Assembly: GCA_027489365.1 (NCBI GenBank)
Contig: JAIXZV010000178.1
Span: forward strand, 1-46,011
Origin: Sphingomonadales bacterium
GTDB lineage: Bacteria; Pseudomonadota; Alphaproteobacteria; Sphingomonadales; Sphingomonadaceae
Reading direction: 5' to 3'
DNA length: 46,011 bases
The notes under the pieces are model-generated. The model did no database searches. It worked only from the letters and a program-made list of their open reading frames with translations, and was not told the origin of the DNA. Made by a program: the position numbers and the translations under genes. Positions 1 through 8,451 of the stretch are shown here, one piece after another (the first letter of the stretch is position 1; each line of letters opens with the position of its first letter).

Positions 1-39
1 GTCGCCAATGCGATGCGCTTGCGCGGCGCGGCGCGATGA
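1..39 (+). CDS. ccoI: CcoI C-terminus (partial), copper-transporting P-type ATPase for cbb3 oxidase
   Basis: Only the last 12 codons and the stop are inside the window. They read VANAMRLRGAAR, and the NAMRLR tail resembles the C-terminus of CcoI/FixI P-type ATPases, which supply copper for cytochrome cbb3 oxidase assembly. The stop codon TGA at 37-39 overlaps the ATG of ccoS at 36 (ATGA), as is usual for ccoI-ccoS pairs. The call rests on this short tail and on the neighbour; the fragment alone would not be identifiable. Confidence 0.7.
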   Translation, partial: VANAMRLRGAAR

Positions 40-185
40 CGGGCCTCGCCGTCCTCTTGCCGGTGGCGCTTGGGCTCGGGCTTGCCGGGCTCGCTGCCTT
101 CTTCTGGGCGGCACGGTCGGGCCAGTTTGAGGATCTCGATGGCGCTGCGCTGCGGATCCTGATCGACGATGACGAGGATGCGTGA
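36..185 (+). CDS. ccoS: CcoS, cbb3-type cytochrome oxidase assembly protein
   Basis: This 49-residue protein has one N-terminal membrane segment (about residues 3-24, rich in Leu, Ala and Gly), then an aromatic and acidic stretch (FFWAARSGQFEDLDGAALRIL) and an acidic tail ending DDDEDA. That is the standard CcoS layout: an inner-membrane anchor, the SGQFEDL-type motif, and a short cytoplasmic tail. CcoS is needed to assemble active cbb3 (C-type) terminal oxidase, probably in copper delivery with CcoI. The start overlaps the ccoI stop by 4 bases. The end overlaps a possible GTG start of hemN at 182. Its length is normal for the family. Confidence 0.9.
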   Translation: MTGLAVLLPVALGLGLAGLAAFFWAARSGQFEDLDGAALRILIDDDEDA

Positions 186-205
186 ACGCGGTCGACGATA
201 AGGAT

Positions 206-219
206 TTGATCCCGGTCAA
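206..219 (+). promoter_or_regulatory. FNR/FixK-type box upstream of hemN
   Basis: TTGATCCCGGTCAA matches the FNR/FixK half-site pattern TTGAN6TCAA with the correct spacing. FNR-type regulators activate from sites centred near -41.5. Centring this box at 212.5 puts the transcription start at about 254, exactly on the ATG favoured here for hemN. The box therefore supports a separate low-oxygen promoter for hemN and argues against the upstream GTG at 182, because the box would then lie inside the coding region. The site is seen directly; its activity is inferred. Confidence 0.65.
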
Positions 220-253
220 GTCGCGTTGCTGCGTGCCGTGCGACCAAACTCGT

Positions 254-1576
254 ATGTGGCCATATCATCCTGATCTGCTCGCCCAGCCGGTGCCGCGCTA
301 CACCAGCTTCCCGACCGCTGCCGAATTCAGCGGAGCGGTTGGTCCGCTACAATTTGCGCAGGCACTCGCGACCATCGGGCAGGACGAAGCGATCTCGCTA
401 TACCTGCATATTCCGTATTGCCGCGAATTGTGCTGGTATTGCGGCTGCAACACCGGTGCCGCCAACCGTACCCAGCGCGTGCAGGCCTATCTGCTGCGGC
501 TGATCGAGGAGATCGCGCTGGTCGGCAAGGCGCTTGACGGGCGCGGGCGGGTCACGCGGATCGCCTGGGGCGGCGGCAGCCCGAACGCCCTTGCTCCGCA
601 AGATTTCGATACGCTGATGCGGCACCTGTCGCAGGCGTTCCGGCTTGACGATCCGGTGATGTCGGTGGAGATCGATCCGCGCGGGTTCGATTGGGACTGG
701 GGTGCTGCGCTCGCGCGCAACGGCGTGACGCGGGTCAGCCTTGGCGTGCAGACCTTCGATCCCGAAATTCAGGCGGCGATCGGGCGCGTCCAGCCGACCG
801 ACATGATCGCGTGCACCGTCGCGCGGCTGCGCGCCGCTGGTGTGTCGTCGATCAATTTCGATCTGATGTATGGTCTGCCGTTTCAGACCGTCGACACGTT
901 GGCAGCGACGCTTGAGACAGCGCTCTCGTTTCGGCCCGACCGGCTGGCGGTGTTCGGCTATGCGCATGTCCCACACCTGATAGCGCGCCAACGCCAGATC
1001 GATGATTCGGCGCTACCCGATGCCGAAGCGCGGTTTGCGCAGGCCGAATTCGCCTTTGAGTGGCTGACATGCGAAGGCTATCAGCCAGTCGGCTTCGATC
1101 ATTTCGCGCTGCCCGACGATGCGCTGGCGGTCGCGACCCGCGACGGCACGCTGCGGCGCAATTTCCAGGGCTTCACCGAAGACCCGGCGGATGTGCTGAT
1201 CGGCCTGGGTGCCTCCGCGATCAGTCAGTTTCCGGGGTGGCTGTTGCAGAATGAGAAGAATGCCGGTCGCTATCACTTGCGCATCGCCAATGGGCGGCTG
1301 GCGACAGAACGCGGCTGGGTGCGGTCGCGCGGCGACCAGCGCATCGGTCGGGCGATCGAGGCGTTGCTATGTCAGGGTGTGGCCGATCTGCGCGATCTGC
1401 CCGACATCGCGGCGGTGGAGCAGCGGCTGGCGCGCTACGTTGCCGCCGGGCTGGCGGGATGGCATGACAGCCGGCTCACGATCAGGCCGGACGGACTGCC
1501 CTATGCGCGGACGATCGCCGCCGCGCTCGATCCCTACCGGCACCTGTCCGCCACGCGCTTTAGCAGCGCGATCTGA
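254..1576 (+). CDS. hemN: HemN, oxygen-independent coproporphyrinogen III oxidase (radical SAM)
   Basis: HemN converts coproporphyrinogen III to protoporphyrinogen IX without oxygen, using S-adenosylmethionine and a 4Fe-4S cluster in the cytoplasm. The cluster motif is HIPYCRELCWYCGCNT, with Cys56, Cys60, Cys63 and Cys65 when counted from the ATG at 254. The GGGSPN segment and the MYGLPFQT segment are further radical-SAM/HemN motifs. Starting at 254 gives 440 residues beginning MWPYHPDLL, the usual family N-terminus. An in-frame GTG at 182, overlapping the ccoS stop, would add 24 unconserved residues. An FNR-type box at 206-219 and the lack of a Shine-Dalgarno before 254 suggest its own anaerobic promoter. 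The link to cbb3 oxidase genes fits haem supply at low oxygen. Confidence 0.93.
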   Translation: MWPYHPDLLAQPVPRYTSFPTAAEFSGAVGPLQFAQALATIGQDEAISLYLHIPYCRELCWYCGCNTGAANRTQRVQAYLLRLIEEIALVGKALDGRGRVTRIAWGGGSPNALAPQDFDTLMRHLSQAFRLDDPVMSVEIDPRGFDWDWGAALARNGVTRVSLGVQTFDPEIQAAIGRVQPTDMIACTVARLRAAGVSSINFDLMYGLPFQTVDTLAATLETALSFRPDRLAVFGYAHVPHLIARQRQIDDSALPDAEARFAQAEFAFEWLTCEGYQPVGFDHFALPDDALAVATRDGTLRRNFQGFTEDPADVLIGLGASAISQFPGWLLQNEKNAGRYHLRIANGRLATERGWVRSRGDQRIGRAIEALLCQGVADLRDLPDIAAVEQRLARYVAAGLAGWHDSRLTIRPDGLPYARTIAAALDPYRHLSATRFSSAI

Positions 1577-1577
1577 G

Positions 1578-1805
1578 ATGCTGGCGCGCGCAGTTCCCTC
1601 GTTGCTGGCGGCGGTCGGCCTGGCAGTGGCGGGTGCGCCCGGCCCGCCGGTGCAAGCAAACGGGGTCGTGCTCGTCGCAATTTGTGGCGATCCCACGCAC
1701 CGCATTCCCCTGCCGCAGCGGGAGGATGACAAACAGAACCGCCCCTGTCCGATGGGCTGCCACGCGGTTTGCCCGCGCCGGGACAGCATAGAAGAGGACG
1801 AGTGA
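1578..1805 (+). CDS. small exported cysteine-containing protein of unknown function
   Basis: This 75-residue ORF starts 2 bases after the hemN stop and is probably cotranscribed with it. It begins with a hydrophobic signal-like segment (MLARAVPSLLAAVGLAVAGAP). The mature part holds a CGDP motif and a CPMGCHAVCPRR cluster, followed by an acidic end. The paired cysteines plus histidine, and a place behind ccoI-ccoS-hemN, suggest a small periplasmic metal-binding or redox protein, somewhat like DUF2946 proteins. That comparison is a guess from appearance. I do not recognise the family with certainty. Confidence 0.55.
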   Translation: MLARAVPSLLAAVGLAVAGAPGPPVQANGVVLVAICGDPTHRIPLPQREDDKQNRPCPMGCHAVCPRRDSIEEDE

Positions 1806-2334
1806 GCCGATCGGCCTGTCCGCGTGTTTACGGCGGTTCGAGGTGGCCCCTCTCGCCACCGAACGCCCCGAACGGCAAAATCTGGGGCGGTAGCCACCAA
1901 CCTGCTTCGCGCCCTAAAGCGTTGAACAGACTATGAGAAGAGGGCGTAAGGTCGGCTCTGCGGCACTGGACCGACCTGGCTGGTGAGGCGCTCGGCACCA
2001 TCGCCGGTGGGAAACATTTCGCCGAACTGCTGCGGGTCAAAACGGTGCACGGGGATACGGAGGTTTATCCAGCGGCGCTTTACCTGATCCGGACGCGCGC
2101 CTGCGCCTTGCCTTCGGCGCGGTCGGTTTTGGTGCTCCGCTGTCTGGCCCTCGTCCGTCCGTCATCGAACAGCAGCCCATCGGGCGAGCGTGCCGATGCT
2201 GCCGCTGTCGGCCTCGCGGTTCTTGGTCCGTGCAAGAGAGCCTGACGGGGGTGGCCAAGAGCTATGATATCAATGCCAAGAGGCTTGCCAATTGGAAGAT
2301 GCGCACCTCCGTCGGCGACCTTCATGTAAGGGGG
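1806..2334. other. gene-poor stretch with degraded coding remnants
   Basis: No intact gene is visible in these 529 bases. One frame near 1970-2100 reads a protein-like stretch (HWTDLAGEALGTIAGGKHF, then AELLRVKTVHGDTEVYPAA) with a stop codon upstream and no good start. I do not recognise it. Nearer the right end lies the transposase remnant listed separately. The stretch marks the border between the hemN core region and the catabolic region, and looks like scar DNA from past insertions. Confidence 0.5.
2221..2325 (+). pseudogene. remnant of an IS481-like transposase N-terminus
   Basis: The plus-strand frame reads QESLTGVAKSYDINAKRLAN followed by WKMRTSVGDL. This resembles the helix-turn-helix start of IS481-type transposases, whose usual form is close to QESLxxLAKRYGINxKTVAKWKxRxSVxDL. 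Neither a start codon nor the DDE catalytic part is present, and the stretch ends just before the convergent MFS gene stop at 2335. It is a truncated, dead fragment. The family name is from memory of the motif and needs a search. Confidence 0.5.
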
Positions 2335-3588
2335 TTAATTTCCTGTATGGCGGCCGTGGTCGCCTGTTTCTACACCGGATTTCCACGCAACTGCCCATAG
2401 CGCGAGCCCGGCGATCGCCAACAGGCTTCCAACCCAGCCGCTTGCGGTCCAACCTAATCCGGCTGTGATCGCAAGACCGCCAGCCCAAGGGCCGAGCGCG
2501 TTGGCGAAGTTGAACGCCGAGTGGTTTAGCGCTGCGGCCAAACCCTGGCCGTCCTGTGCTATATCCATCAACCGGGTCTGCAGAACGGTGCCGAGGCCAC
2601 CGCCCAGGCCAATCGCGAAAACCGCGAGTGTGATCGTCACCAACGAGCCCGCAGCGAGTGAGTAGAGCGCGAGCATCACCGCGCTCCAAACCAACAACGC
2701 GCCCGCAGTCGGCATCAGCGCACGATCGGCGAACCGCGGAACGATCAGGTTGCCGAGCGTCATGCCGAGGCCGAAGACCGCGAGAACCAGCGGCACGATC
2801 GCCTTTGATACGTGAGTCACCGCTAGCAGTGTCGAGGCGAGATAGGTGTAAACCGAAAACAATCCGCCATAGCCGATCGCGCCTATCGCCAGCGTCAGCC
2901 AGATCCGATGGTCGCGCAGGACGCGCAGTTCGGCGATCGGGCTGGCGGCGCGATCGGCGATATCGTGCGGCGCAACGAGCGCGATGGCCGCAGCCGTGGT
3001 GGCGGCGATCATCGCGACGATCCCGAAGCCCCAGCGCCAGCCGAGCATCTGCCCCAGCGCGTTGGCGAGCGGCACGCCGACGATCGTCGCGACCGTCAGC
3101 CCGAGCATTACGCGCGCGACCGCCTGCGTCCGCCGGCCGTGCGGCACGAGCGAGGCGGCAACCAGCGAGGCGATCCCGAAATAGGCGCCGTGCGGCAGTC
3201 CGCTGATGAACCGGAACACAAGCATCGACCGGTAATCGGGGGCGAGCGCGCTGAGGCCGTTGCCGACCGCGAACAGCAGCATCAGCGCGATCAGCACGGT
3301 CCGCCGACTGAACCGGCTGGCGACGACCGCGAGCAGCGGCGCCCCGACGACGACGCCCAGCGCATAGGCACTGATGACATGGCCCGCGGTCGGCGCGTCG
3401 ACATGGAGCCCGGCGGCGAAGAACGGCAGCAGGCTCATGGTCGCATATTCGGTCGTGCCGATCGCGAACCCGCCCATCGCGAGAGCAAGATGGACAAGCC
3501 CGACCGGAGCGGTGCCGGGAGTGAGGAGTCGGGGCAAGGCTGGGCTTTCTGTGGAGCGCCGGTCAGGCGATGGTGACGGTACCGGCAA
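2335..3588 (-). CDS. MFS transporter, DHA1 (AraJ/SotB-like)
   Basis: This is a major facilitator superfamily membrane protein of about 417 residues with 12 predicted helices. The first helix carries GGFAIGTTEYATMSLLP, similar to the GTTEF..GLLP segment of AraJ/SotB-type DHA1 carriers, and the loop between helices 2 and 3 has the motif-A-like RFSRRTVL. These carriers usually export drugs or sugars by proton antiport. It is the last gene of the minus-strand operon. The frame opens with a TTG at 3588 that overlaps the GH2 stop by 26 bases. A second TTG at 3537 is also possible, and an ATG at 3477 would cut into helix 1, so the start is uncertain. Its substrate cannot be read from sequence; export of surplus sugar or import of a cluster product are both open. 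Confidence 0.85.
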   Translation of the reverse strand: MPVPSPSPDRRSTESPALPRLLTPGTAPVGLVHLALAMGGFAIGTTEYATMSLLPFFAAGLHVDAPTAGHVISAYALGVVVGAPLLAVVASRFSRRTVLIALMLLFAVGNGLSALAPDYRSMLVFRFISGLPHGAYFGIASLVAASLVPHGRRTQAVARVMLGLTVATIVGVPLANALGQMLGWRWGFGIVAMIAATTAAAIALVAPHDIADRAASPIAELRVLRDHRIWLTLAIGAIGYGGLFSVYTYLASTLLAVTHVSKAIVPLVLAVFGLGMTLGNLIVPRFADRALMPTAGALLVWSAVMLALYSLAAGSLVTITLAVFAIGLGGGLGTVLQTRLMDIAQDGQGLAAALNHSAFNFANALGPWAGGLAITAGLGWTASGWVGSLLAIAGLALWAVAWKSGVETGDHGRHTGN

Positions 3589-6415
3589 GCCCGAATGGAA
3601 TTGCGCGGCCGCCTGTATCGAACAGCAGTTGGAGGACGTGATCGCGCGTGCCGGCGGGCAGGGGAAGAATCACGCGGGTGGTGGCCGGGTCGGTCTTGGT
3701 GTGGACGAGGCGTCCGTCGAGCCAGATCCGCGCCGGCCCCGCGATTGCGGCGAAGATGATCCGTCCGCCGGTGGCAGCGACATTGCGGCGCGGGGTGAAG
3801 GCGACGCGGAACAGGATGTAGCGTGCGTCGGCGTTGCCGCTCTCGGTCGATCCGGGCTTAAGCCAGGCCCAGCTGTTCATGTCGCCGTCGGCGATCGGAC
3901 GGTCGAGATCGGGGAGCGTCGCCGACGGGGGCGCCTGCCGCCACTCGGTCAGGCTCTGTCGGCCGTCTCGCACTGCGACCTCGGGGAGCGTCCGCGGGAC
4001 GATCCCCATCGGCAGGCGCGCTGGGGCGAGGCCGTCGGCTTCCACTGTCAGGGCCATGTGCGGTCCTGCCGGCGACTGTACGAGCACTTGCGCCAGCCCA
4101 TTGAACAGGCGGCGCGCGGCGGTACGGCCGGCGTTCGTAGCCAGGTCACTTTCGTGACTGTTGGGATCGCCGTTGCCGACGCCGAGGATCGTGCCGCCAT
4201 CGACCCTGAAACGGACCGCGTGCTGCGCGATCGGCACCGCGCGGCCTTTCGCGTCGATCGCCTCGACCGTCACCGGCACCGTATCGCGTCCATCGCCGGC
4301 CAGCGTCTCGCGGTCAGGCGTCAGCCTTAGCGCGATGGCGGCACCTGCGGTCTCGACCCGGCGATGCGCGATTGCACGACCACCGCGATACGCGATCGCC
4401 TCCAGCCGGCCGGGTGCATAGGGCAGGGTGACGCTCGCCATCGCGAAACGATCGATCGGGAGGTCGGCGACCGGGCGGTCGTTCAGGCGTAGTACGACAC
4501 GGTCGGCATTGGCGATCGCCATCACCGTGATCGGCTGGCCTTCGAGACCCGGCCAGGTCCAGTGCGGGGAGAGTTCGAGGACGGGGGCGTGGCTCCACAG
4601 AGCGCGGCGAATGTGGAAGGCGGTTTTGGCAAACCCGCATAGGTCCATTGCGCCGAACGACGCGCCGACGCTCGGCCATGCGAACGGCGTCGGCTCGCCG
4701 CGATAGTCGAAGCCGGTCCAGACGAAGCCGCCCGCCATGAACGGGCGCGTGGCTATCGCTTCCCATGCGGCGCGGTGGGGCAGGCCCCAGTTGGCGTGCT
4801 CGCTATCGTCATCGGCGAGCACGTGCGCGACGCGATCGGTGCGCAGTGCACCGCGCGTCATGTAGGCGGAGGTGTCTTCCGAGCTCAGCACCGGGCGATC
4901 GGGATAGGTGGCGTGATAGCGGTCGTATTGCGCGGTGCCGTAGTTGAAGCCGACGACGTCAAGTTCGTCGGCGATGTTGGGGGTGGCGAACATCGCGCCA
5001 TTGAGCGCGGCGGTGATCGGGCGTGTGTCGTCGAGCGCACGGACCACCGCCTTCATCCGCCGGATCATTGCGACGCCGACCGCGCTCGATTGCAGCGATT
5101 CCTCGTTGCACAGCGACCACAGGATGACGCTTGGATGATTGCGATCGCGGCGCACCAGCCAGCCGAGCCGGTCGAGCGTATCGCTGGCCGCGCTCAGTTC
5201 GCGGTGCTCGTCCATCACCATGATGCCGAGCCGGTCGGCGGCGTCGAGCAGTTCTGCGGCGGGCGGATTATGTGCGCAGCGGATCGCGTTGGCACCCATC
5301 GCCTTCAACCTGCGCAGGCGATAGTCCCACAGGCTGTCGGGTACCGCGACGCCGACTCCGGCATGGTCCTGATGCGCGCAGACGCCCTTGATCTTCAGCG
5401 GTTGGCCGTTGAGGAAAAAGCCCTGCGCGGCATCGAAACGGAGTGTCCTGAAACCAATGTTGGTGTCGACCGCATCCTCCACCTGTCCGTTGCGAAGCAC
5501 GCACGTTGCGACCCGGTAGAGCGTCGGCATTTCGGGCGACCAGAGCTGTGGCGCGGCGACCGGGATCGACAGACGCGCCACCGTCTGGCCGTTCGCAGGG
5601 ACCGTCGCAGCCGTCTGCGTGCGCGCGACCGGGTGGTCGGCAGGGTCGAACAGCGTTGCCTCCACCGTCACGCGCTTGTCGCTCGACGATCGGTTCACGA
5701 CCGTCACCGTGACCGGCACGGACCAGTTTTCGCCATCGGTGCGCGGATCGGCATGGACGCAATCGGTGGCGATGTGCACGGGCGCGCGCTTCACCAGCCA
5801 TGCGTGGCGGTAGAGGCCGGCGCCCTCATACCACCAGCCTTCGGTCGCATTCGCATCAACGCGGATCGCGACCGTGTTGAGGTCGTCGCCGAACAGCGCG
5901 TACGGTCCAAGATCGATCGTAAAGCCGGTGAAACCGCTGAAATTGCGATACGCCAGCGTGCCGTTGATCCAGACCGTCGCATGGGTCGCGATACCGTCGA
6001 ACTGGAGTTCGAGATCGCGGTCGCGATCGGCCGGATCGAGCGCGAAGGTGCGGCGATACCAGCCGATCCCGCGGCGGCGGAATCCCTGGTCGATGTTCTG
6101 CGCAGGTTCGAACGGCTGGCCGAGCGCCCAGTCGTGCGGGATTTTCACGCGGCCCCAGTCGCTGTCGTCGTAATCGCTGGCGGCGGCGCCCGTCGCGTTG
6201 CCGGCCTTGCCATTGGCATAGGACGCCTCGTGATCGAGGATCGGTGGAAAGGCGATATCGCCCTCGTGGAACCGCCAGCCATCGTCGAGCGACAGGCGCT
6301 GTCGAGGCGAGCCGGCGAGCGGTATCGCGGCGGCGGGTACCGCTATGCCGCTCGCGGCAAGTCCGCCGAGCGCCGCCGATCCGGCGAGGATGCCGCGCCT
6401 GGTTGGAGCGATCAT
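3563..6415 (-). CDS. glycoside hydrolase family 2 protein (beta-galactosidase-like), Tat-exported
   Basis: This 950-residue GH2 enzyme starts with a Tat-type signal (TRRGILAGSAALGG). It then has the sugar-binding jelly-roll domain (about 35-210), an immunoglobulin-like domain (about 210-325) and the TIM barrel (about 325-600), followed by C-terminal beta domains including a DUF4982-like part and an Ig-like repeat. The acid/base is Glu438 in LCNEES and the nucleophile is Glu513 in LSSEDTS. GH2 enzymes retain configuration and act on beta-galactosides, beta-mannosides, beta-glucuronides or beta-amino-sugars; the exact substrate is unknown. The ATG at 6415 overlaps the phospholipase stop (ATGA), which fixes the start; the frame is open further upstream to 6442 but lacks the coupling. 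In a GPI setting it could remove beta-linked side-chain sugars, which is an inference. Confidence 0.9.
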   Translation of the reverse strand: MIAPTRRGILAGSAALGGLAASGIAVPAAAIPLAGSPRQRLSLDDGWRFHEGDIAFPPILDHEASYANGKAGNATGAAASDYDDSDWGRVKIPHDWALGQPFEPAQNIDQGFRRRGIGWYRRTFALDPADRDRDLELQFDGIATHATVWINGTLAYRNFSGFTGFTIDLGPYALFGDDLNTVAIRVDANATEGWWYEGAGLYRHAWLVKRAPVHIATDCVHADPRTDGENWSVPVTVTVVNRSSSDKRVTVEATLFDPADHPVARTQTAATVPANGQTVARLSIPVAAPQLWSPEMPTLYRVATCVLRNGQVEDAVDTNIGFRTLRFDAAQGFFLNGQPLKIKGVCAHQDHAGVGVAVPDSLWDYRLRRLKAMGANAIRCAHNPPAAELLDAADRLGIMVMDEHRELSAASDTLDRLGWLVRRDRNHPSVILWSLCNEESLQSSAVGVAMIRRMKAVVRALDDTRPITAALNGAMFATPNIADELDVVGFNYGTAQYDRYHATYPDRPVLSSEDTSAYMTRGALRTDRVAHVLADDDSEHANWGLPHRAAWEAIATRPFMAGGFVWTGFDYRGEPTPFAWPSVGASFGAMDLCGFAKTAFHIRRALWSHAPVLELSPHWTWPGLEGQPITVMAIANADRVVLRLNDRPVADLPIDRFAMASVTLPYAPGRLEAIAYRGGRAIAHRRVETAGAAIALRLTPDRETLAGDGRDTVPVTVEAIDAKGRAVPIAQHAVRFRVDGGTILGVGNGDPNSHESDLATNAGRTAARRLFNGLAQVLVQSPAGPHMALTVEADGLAPARLPMGIVPRTLPEVAVRDGRQSLTEWRQAPPSATLPDLDRPIADGDMNSWAWLKPGSTESGNADARYILFRVAFTPRRNVAATGGRIIFAAIAGPARIWLDGRLVHTKTDPATTRVILPLPAGTRDHVLQLLFDTGGRAIPFGLAGTVTIA

Positions 6416-8451
6416 GCGCGCGAAAGCGGCGGTTCGGACCAAGACGGACGCCCGGTCTCGAGCCGCCCGGCGATGCGGTGGCGGAAGGTGGTGCTGGCGG
6501 GATCGGTGACGAGGATATCGTACCAGCCGCCGGTCTTCGCCAGCGACAGCACATGCGCCCGCCCATCGCCATGCCAGCCGCGATGCGCGTCGGGGTGGCG
6601 CAGCGAGACGGCCTTCAGTCCCCGCGCCAGGGTCAGCGAGAGCGTTTCCGTCGGTGCATCAAGCCGCCACGAGACGGCCTTGTCCGCACCGTGGCCGGCG
6701 AAATGGCGGTGAAAACCGTTCGGCCCAAGCAGCCACAGGTCGTAGCGCGCGGCGTCGTCGAGCGGCCATGTCGCAGCGATGCGGTCGCCTGCGGCGAGCG
6801 TGTAGCGCCGCGGAATACGGTCGAGCCGGTGGCGGTCATAGACGTGGATGACGGCGGGTGCGCCGCGGCAGGCGAAGTCGAGCGTGATGCCTGCTGCCCC
6901 CACCGCCGCGACCTTCACGTCGAGATCATAGGGGAGCGCGCGTGAGGGCCGGATGCCGGGTTCCTGCGGCGGGCGGGTGCCGGCGGCAGGCGCGCGCGGT
7001 TCGGGTTGGCCCTTCAGCGCGGCGGCGCGCGCGGCGGTCGCGCGCGGATCGGGCAGCGGGGGCGGTGCGGTGCCGTTTGCGCGGGTGAAGTCGAACGCCG
7101 AGGTCAGGTCGCCGCAGACCGCGCGGCGCCAGGCCGAGATGTTGGGTTCGGCCACACCGAAGCGGGTTTCGAGGAAGCGGATCACCGAGGTGTGATCGAA
7201 CACCTGCGAATTGACCCAGCCGCCGCGACTCCACGGCGAGACGACGTAGCACGGCACGCGCGGGCCGAGACCATAAGGGCGTCCGCGACACTCGGGCGTA
7301 TCGGACTTGGCATCGCCAGGGCTGGCGATGTGATGGTATTCGGCGGTGGTGGCGATACGCGACGCGCCCGCGAAACCGCCTGGTGCGGTGGTGTCCGGCG
7401 AGGGCGGGGCGGGTGGCGGCACGTGATCGAAGAAGCCGTCATTCTCGTCGAACATCACGAACAAGACGGTCCGCGCCCAGACTTTCGGATCAGCGGTCAG
7501 CGCGTCGAGGACGGCGGCCGTATAGGCGGCTCCCTGCGCCGGGCTCGACGGGCCGGGATGCTCCGAACCGGCCGCATCGGCGATGATCCACGACACCTGC
7601 GGCAGCGTTCCCGATACGACGTCGGCGCGCAGCCGGTCGAGCCGATGCGTCGACATCGCGCGGTCGTGCAGCGGCGAACCGGGTGCGGCACCGCGATAGG
7701 CAGCGAACCCGGCCAGCGGGTTGTCGGTGAAGTTATCCGCCATGTCCTGGTAGATGCGCCAGTCGATCCCGGCCGCCTGCAATCGCTCGGGATAGGTGGT
7801 CCAGCGATAGTCCTCGGGCCAGCCGCCATCGGCGGGCAGGCTGTCGTGCGAATTGCCGATCGCCGGGCCGCCATGCGTGCCGGCAGGATCGTTGGTGCCG
7901 CTCCACAGCATGATGCGGTTGGTGTTGGTGCCGGTCTGGATCGCGGCGTGATACGCGTCGCAGAGCGTGAACGCCTCGGCGAGCGCGAATTGGAACGGCA
8001 GGTCCGCGCGCGCGAAATGGCCGAGCGACCGTTCGGTCTTGGCGGCGGGCCAGTGCGCCATCCGGCCATGGTCCCAGGCCGCCTGCGCATCGGGCCAGGT
8101 ATGCGGCGTGCCCGCCATGCGCATCAGTGCGAAATGTTGTTCGGTCGACAGATGGAACGGCGCGACGTGGCGACCGTCCTCGGTCTCCTGCGACCAGACA
8201 TCGCGCTTGCCTGGCAACGGGATGGGCAGCGGATCGGCAAAGCCGCGGACCCCGCGCAGTGTTCCGAAATAATGATCGAAGCCGCGATTTTCCTGCATCA
8301 GGATGACGACATGATCGACATCGGCGATCGTGCCGGTGCGGACGTCGGCGGGGATCGCAAGCGCGCGCCCGATCGCGCCGGGAAACGCACCGGTCGCGGC
8401 GGTGGCAAGCCCGGCACCGATCAGCGTTCGGCGGGTGGGATGGTCGATCAT
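6412..8451 (-). CDS. phosphocholine-specific-type phospholipase C, Tat-exported
   Basis: This 679-residue enzyme has a Tat signal (TRRTLIGAGLATAATGAFP). The acid-phosphatase-like phosphoesterase domain follows (about 40-450), with MQENRGFDHYFG, GTNTNRIMLWSGTND and FDENDGFFDHVPPP. Two small C-terminal DUF756 domains end the protein. That is the layout of non-haemolytic bacterial phospholipase C (PlcN/PlcH family), which hydrolyses phosphodiester head groups outside the cytoplasm. The start at 8451 overlaps the M61 stop at 8448-8450 (ATGA). Length is close to the family norm of about 700. The family is named for phosphocholine lipids, but head-group range varies; cleavage of inositol or ethanolamine phospholipids here is an inference from the neighbours. 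Confidence 0.92.
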   Translation of the reverse strand: MIDHPTRRTLIGAGLATAATGAFPGAIGRALAIPADVRTGTIADVDHVVILMQENRGFDHYFGTLRGVRGFADPLPIPLPGKRDVWSQETEDGRHVAPFHLSTEQHFALMRMAGTPHTWPDAQAAWDHGRMAHWPAAKTERSLGHFARADLPFQFALAEAFTLCDAYHAAIQTGTNTNRIMLWSGTNDPAGTHGGPAIGNSHDSLPADGGWPEDYRWTTYPERLQAAGIDWRIYQDMADNFTDNPLAGFAAYRGAAPGSPLHDRAMSTHRLDRLRADVVSGTLPQVSWIIADAAGSEHPGPSSPAQGAAYTAAVLDALTADPKVWARTVLFVMFDENDGFFDHVPPPAPPSPDTTAPGGFAGASRIATTAEYHHIASPGDAKSDTPECRGRPYGLGPRVPCYVVSPWSRGGWVNSQVFDHTSVIRFLETRFGVAEPNISAWRRAVCGDLTSAFDFTRANGTAPPPLPDPRATAARAAALKGQPEPRAPAAGTRPPQEPGIRPSRALPYDLDVKVAAVGAAGITLDFACRGAPAVIHVYDRHRLDRIPRRYTLAAGDRIAATWPLDDAARYDLWLLGPNGFHRHFAGHGADKAVSWRLDAPTETLSLTLARGLKAVSLRHPDAHRGWHGDGRAHVLSLAKTGGWYDILVTDPASTTFRHRIAGRLETGRPSWSEPPLSRA

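Noticed and set aside
4775..6712. 645-residue plus-strand frame opposite the GH2 gene
   Set aside because: Shadow of the GH2 gene, whose catalytic glutamates and Tat signal are clear on the minus strand.
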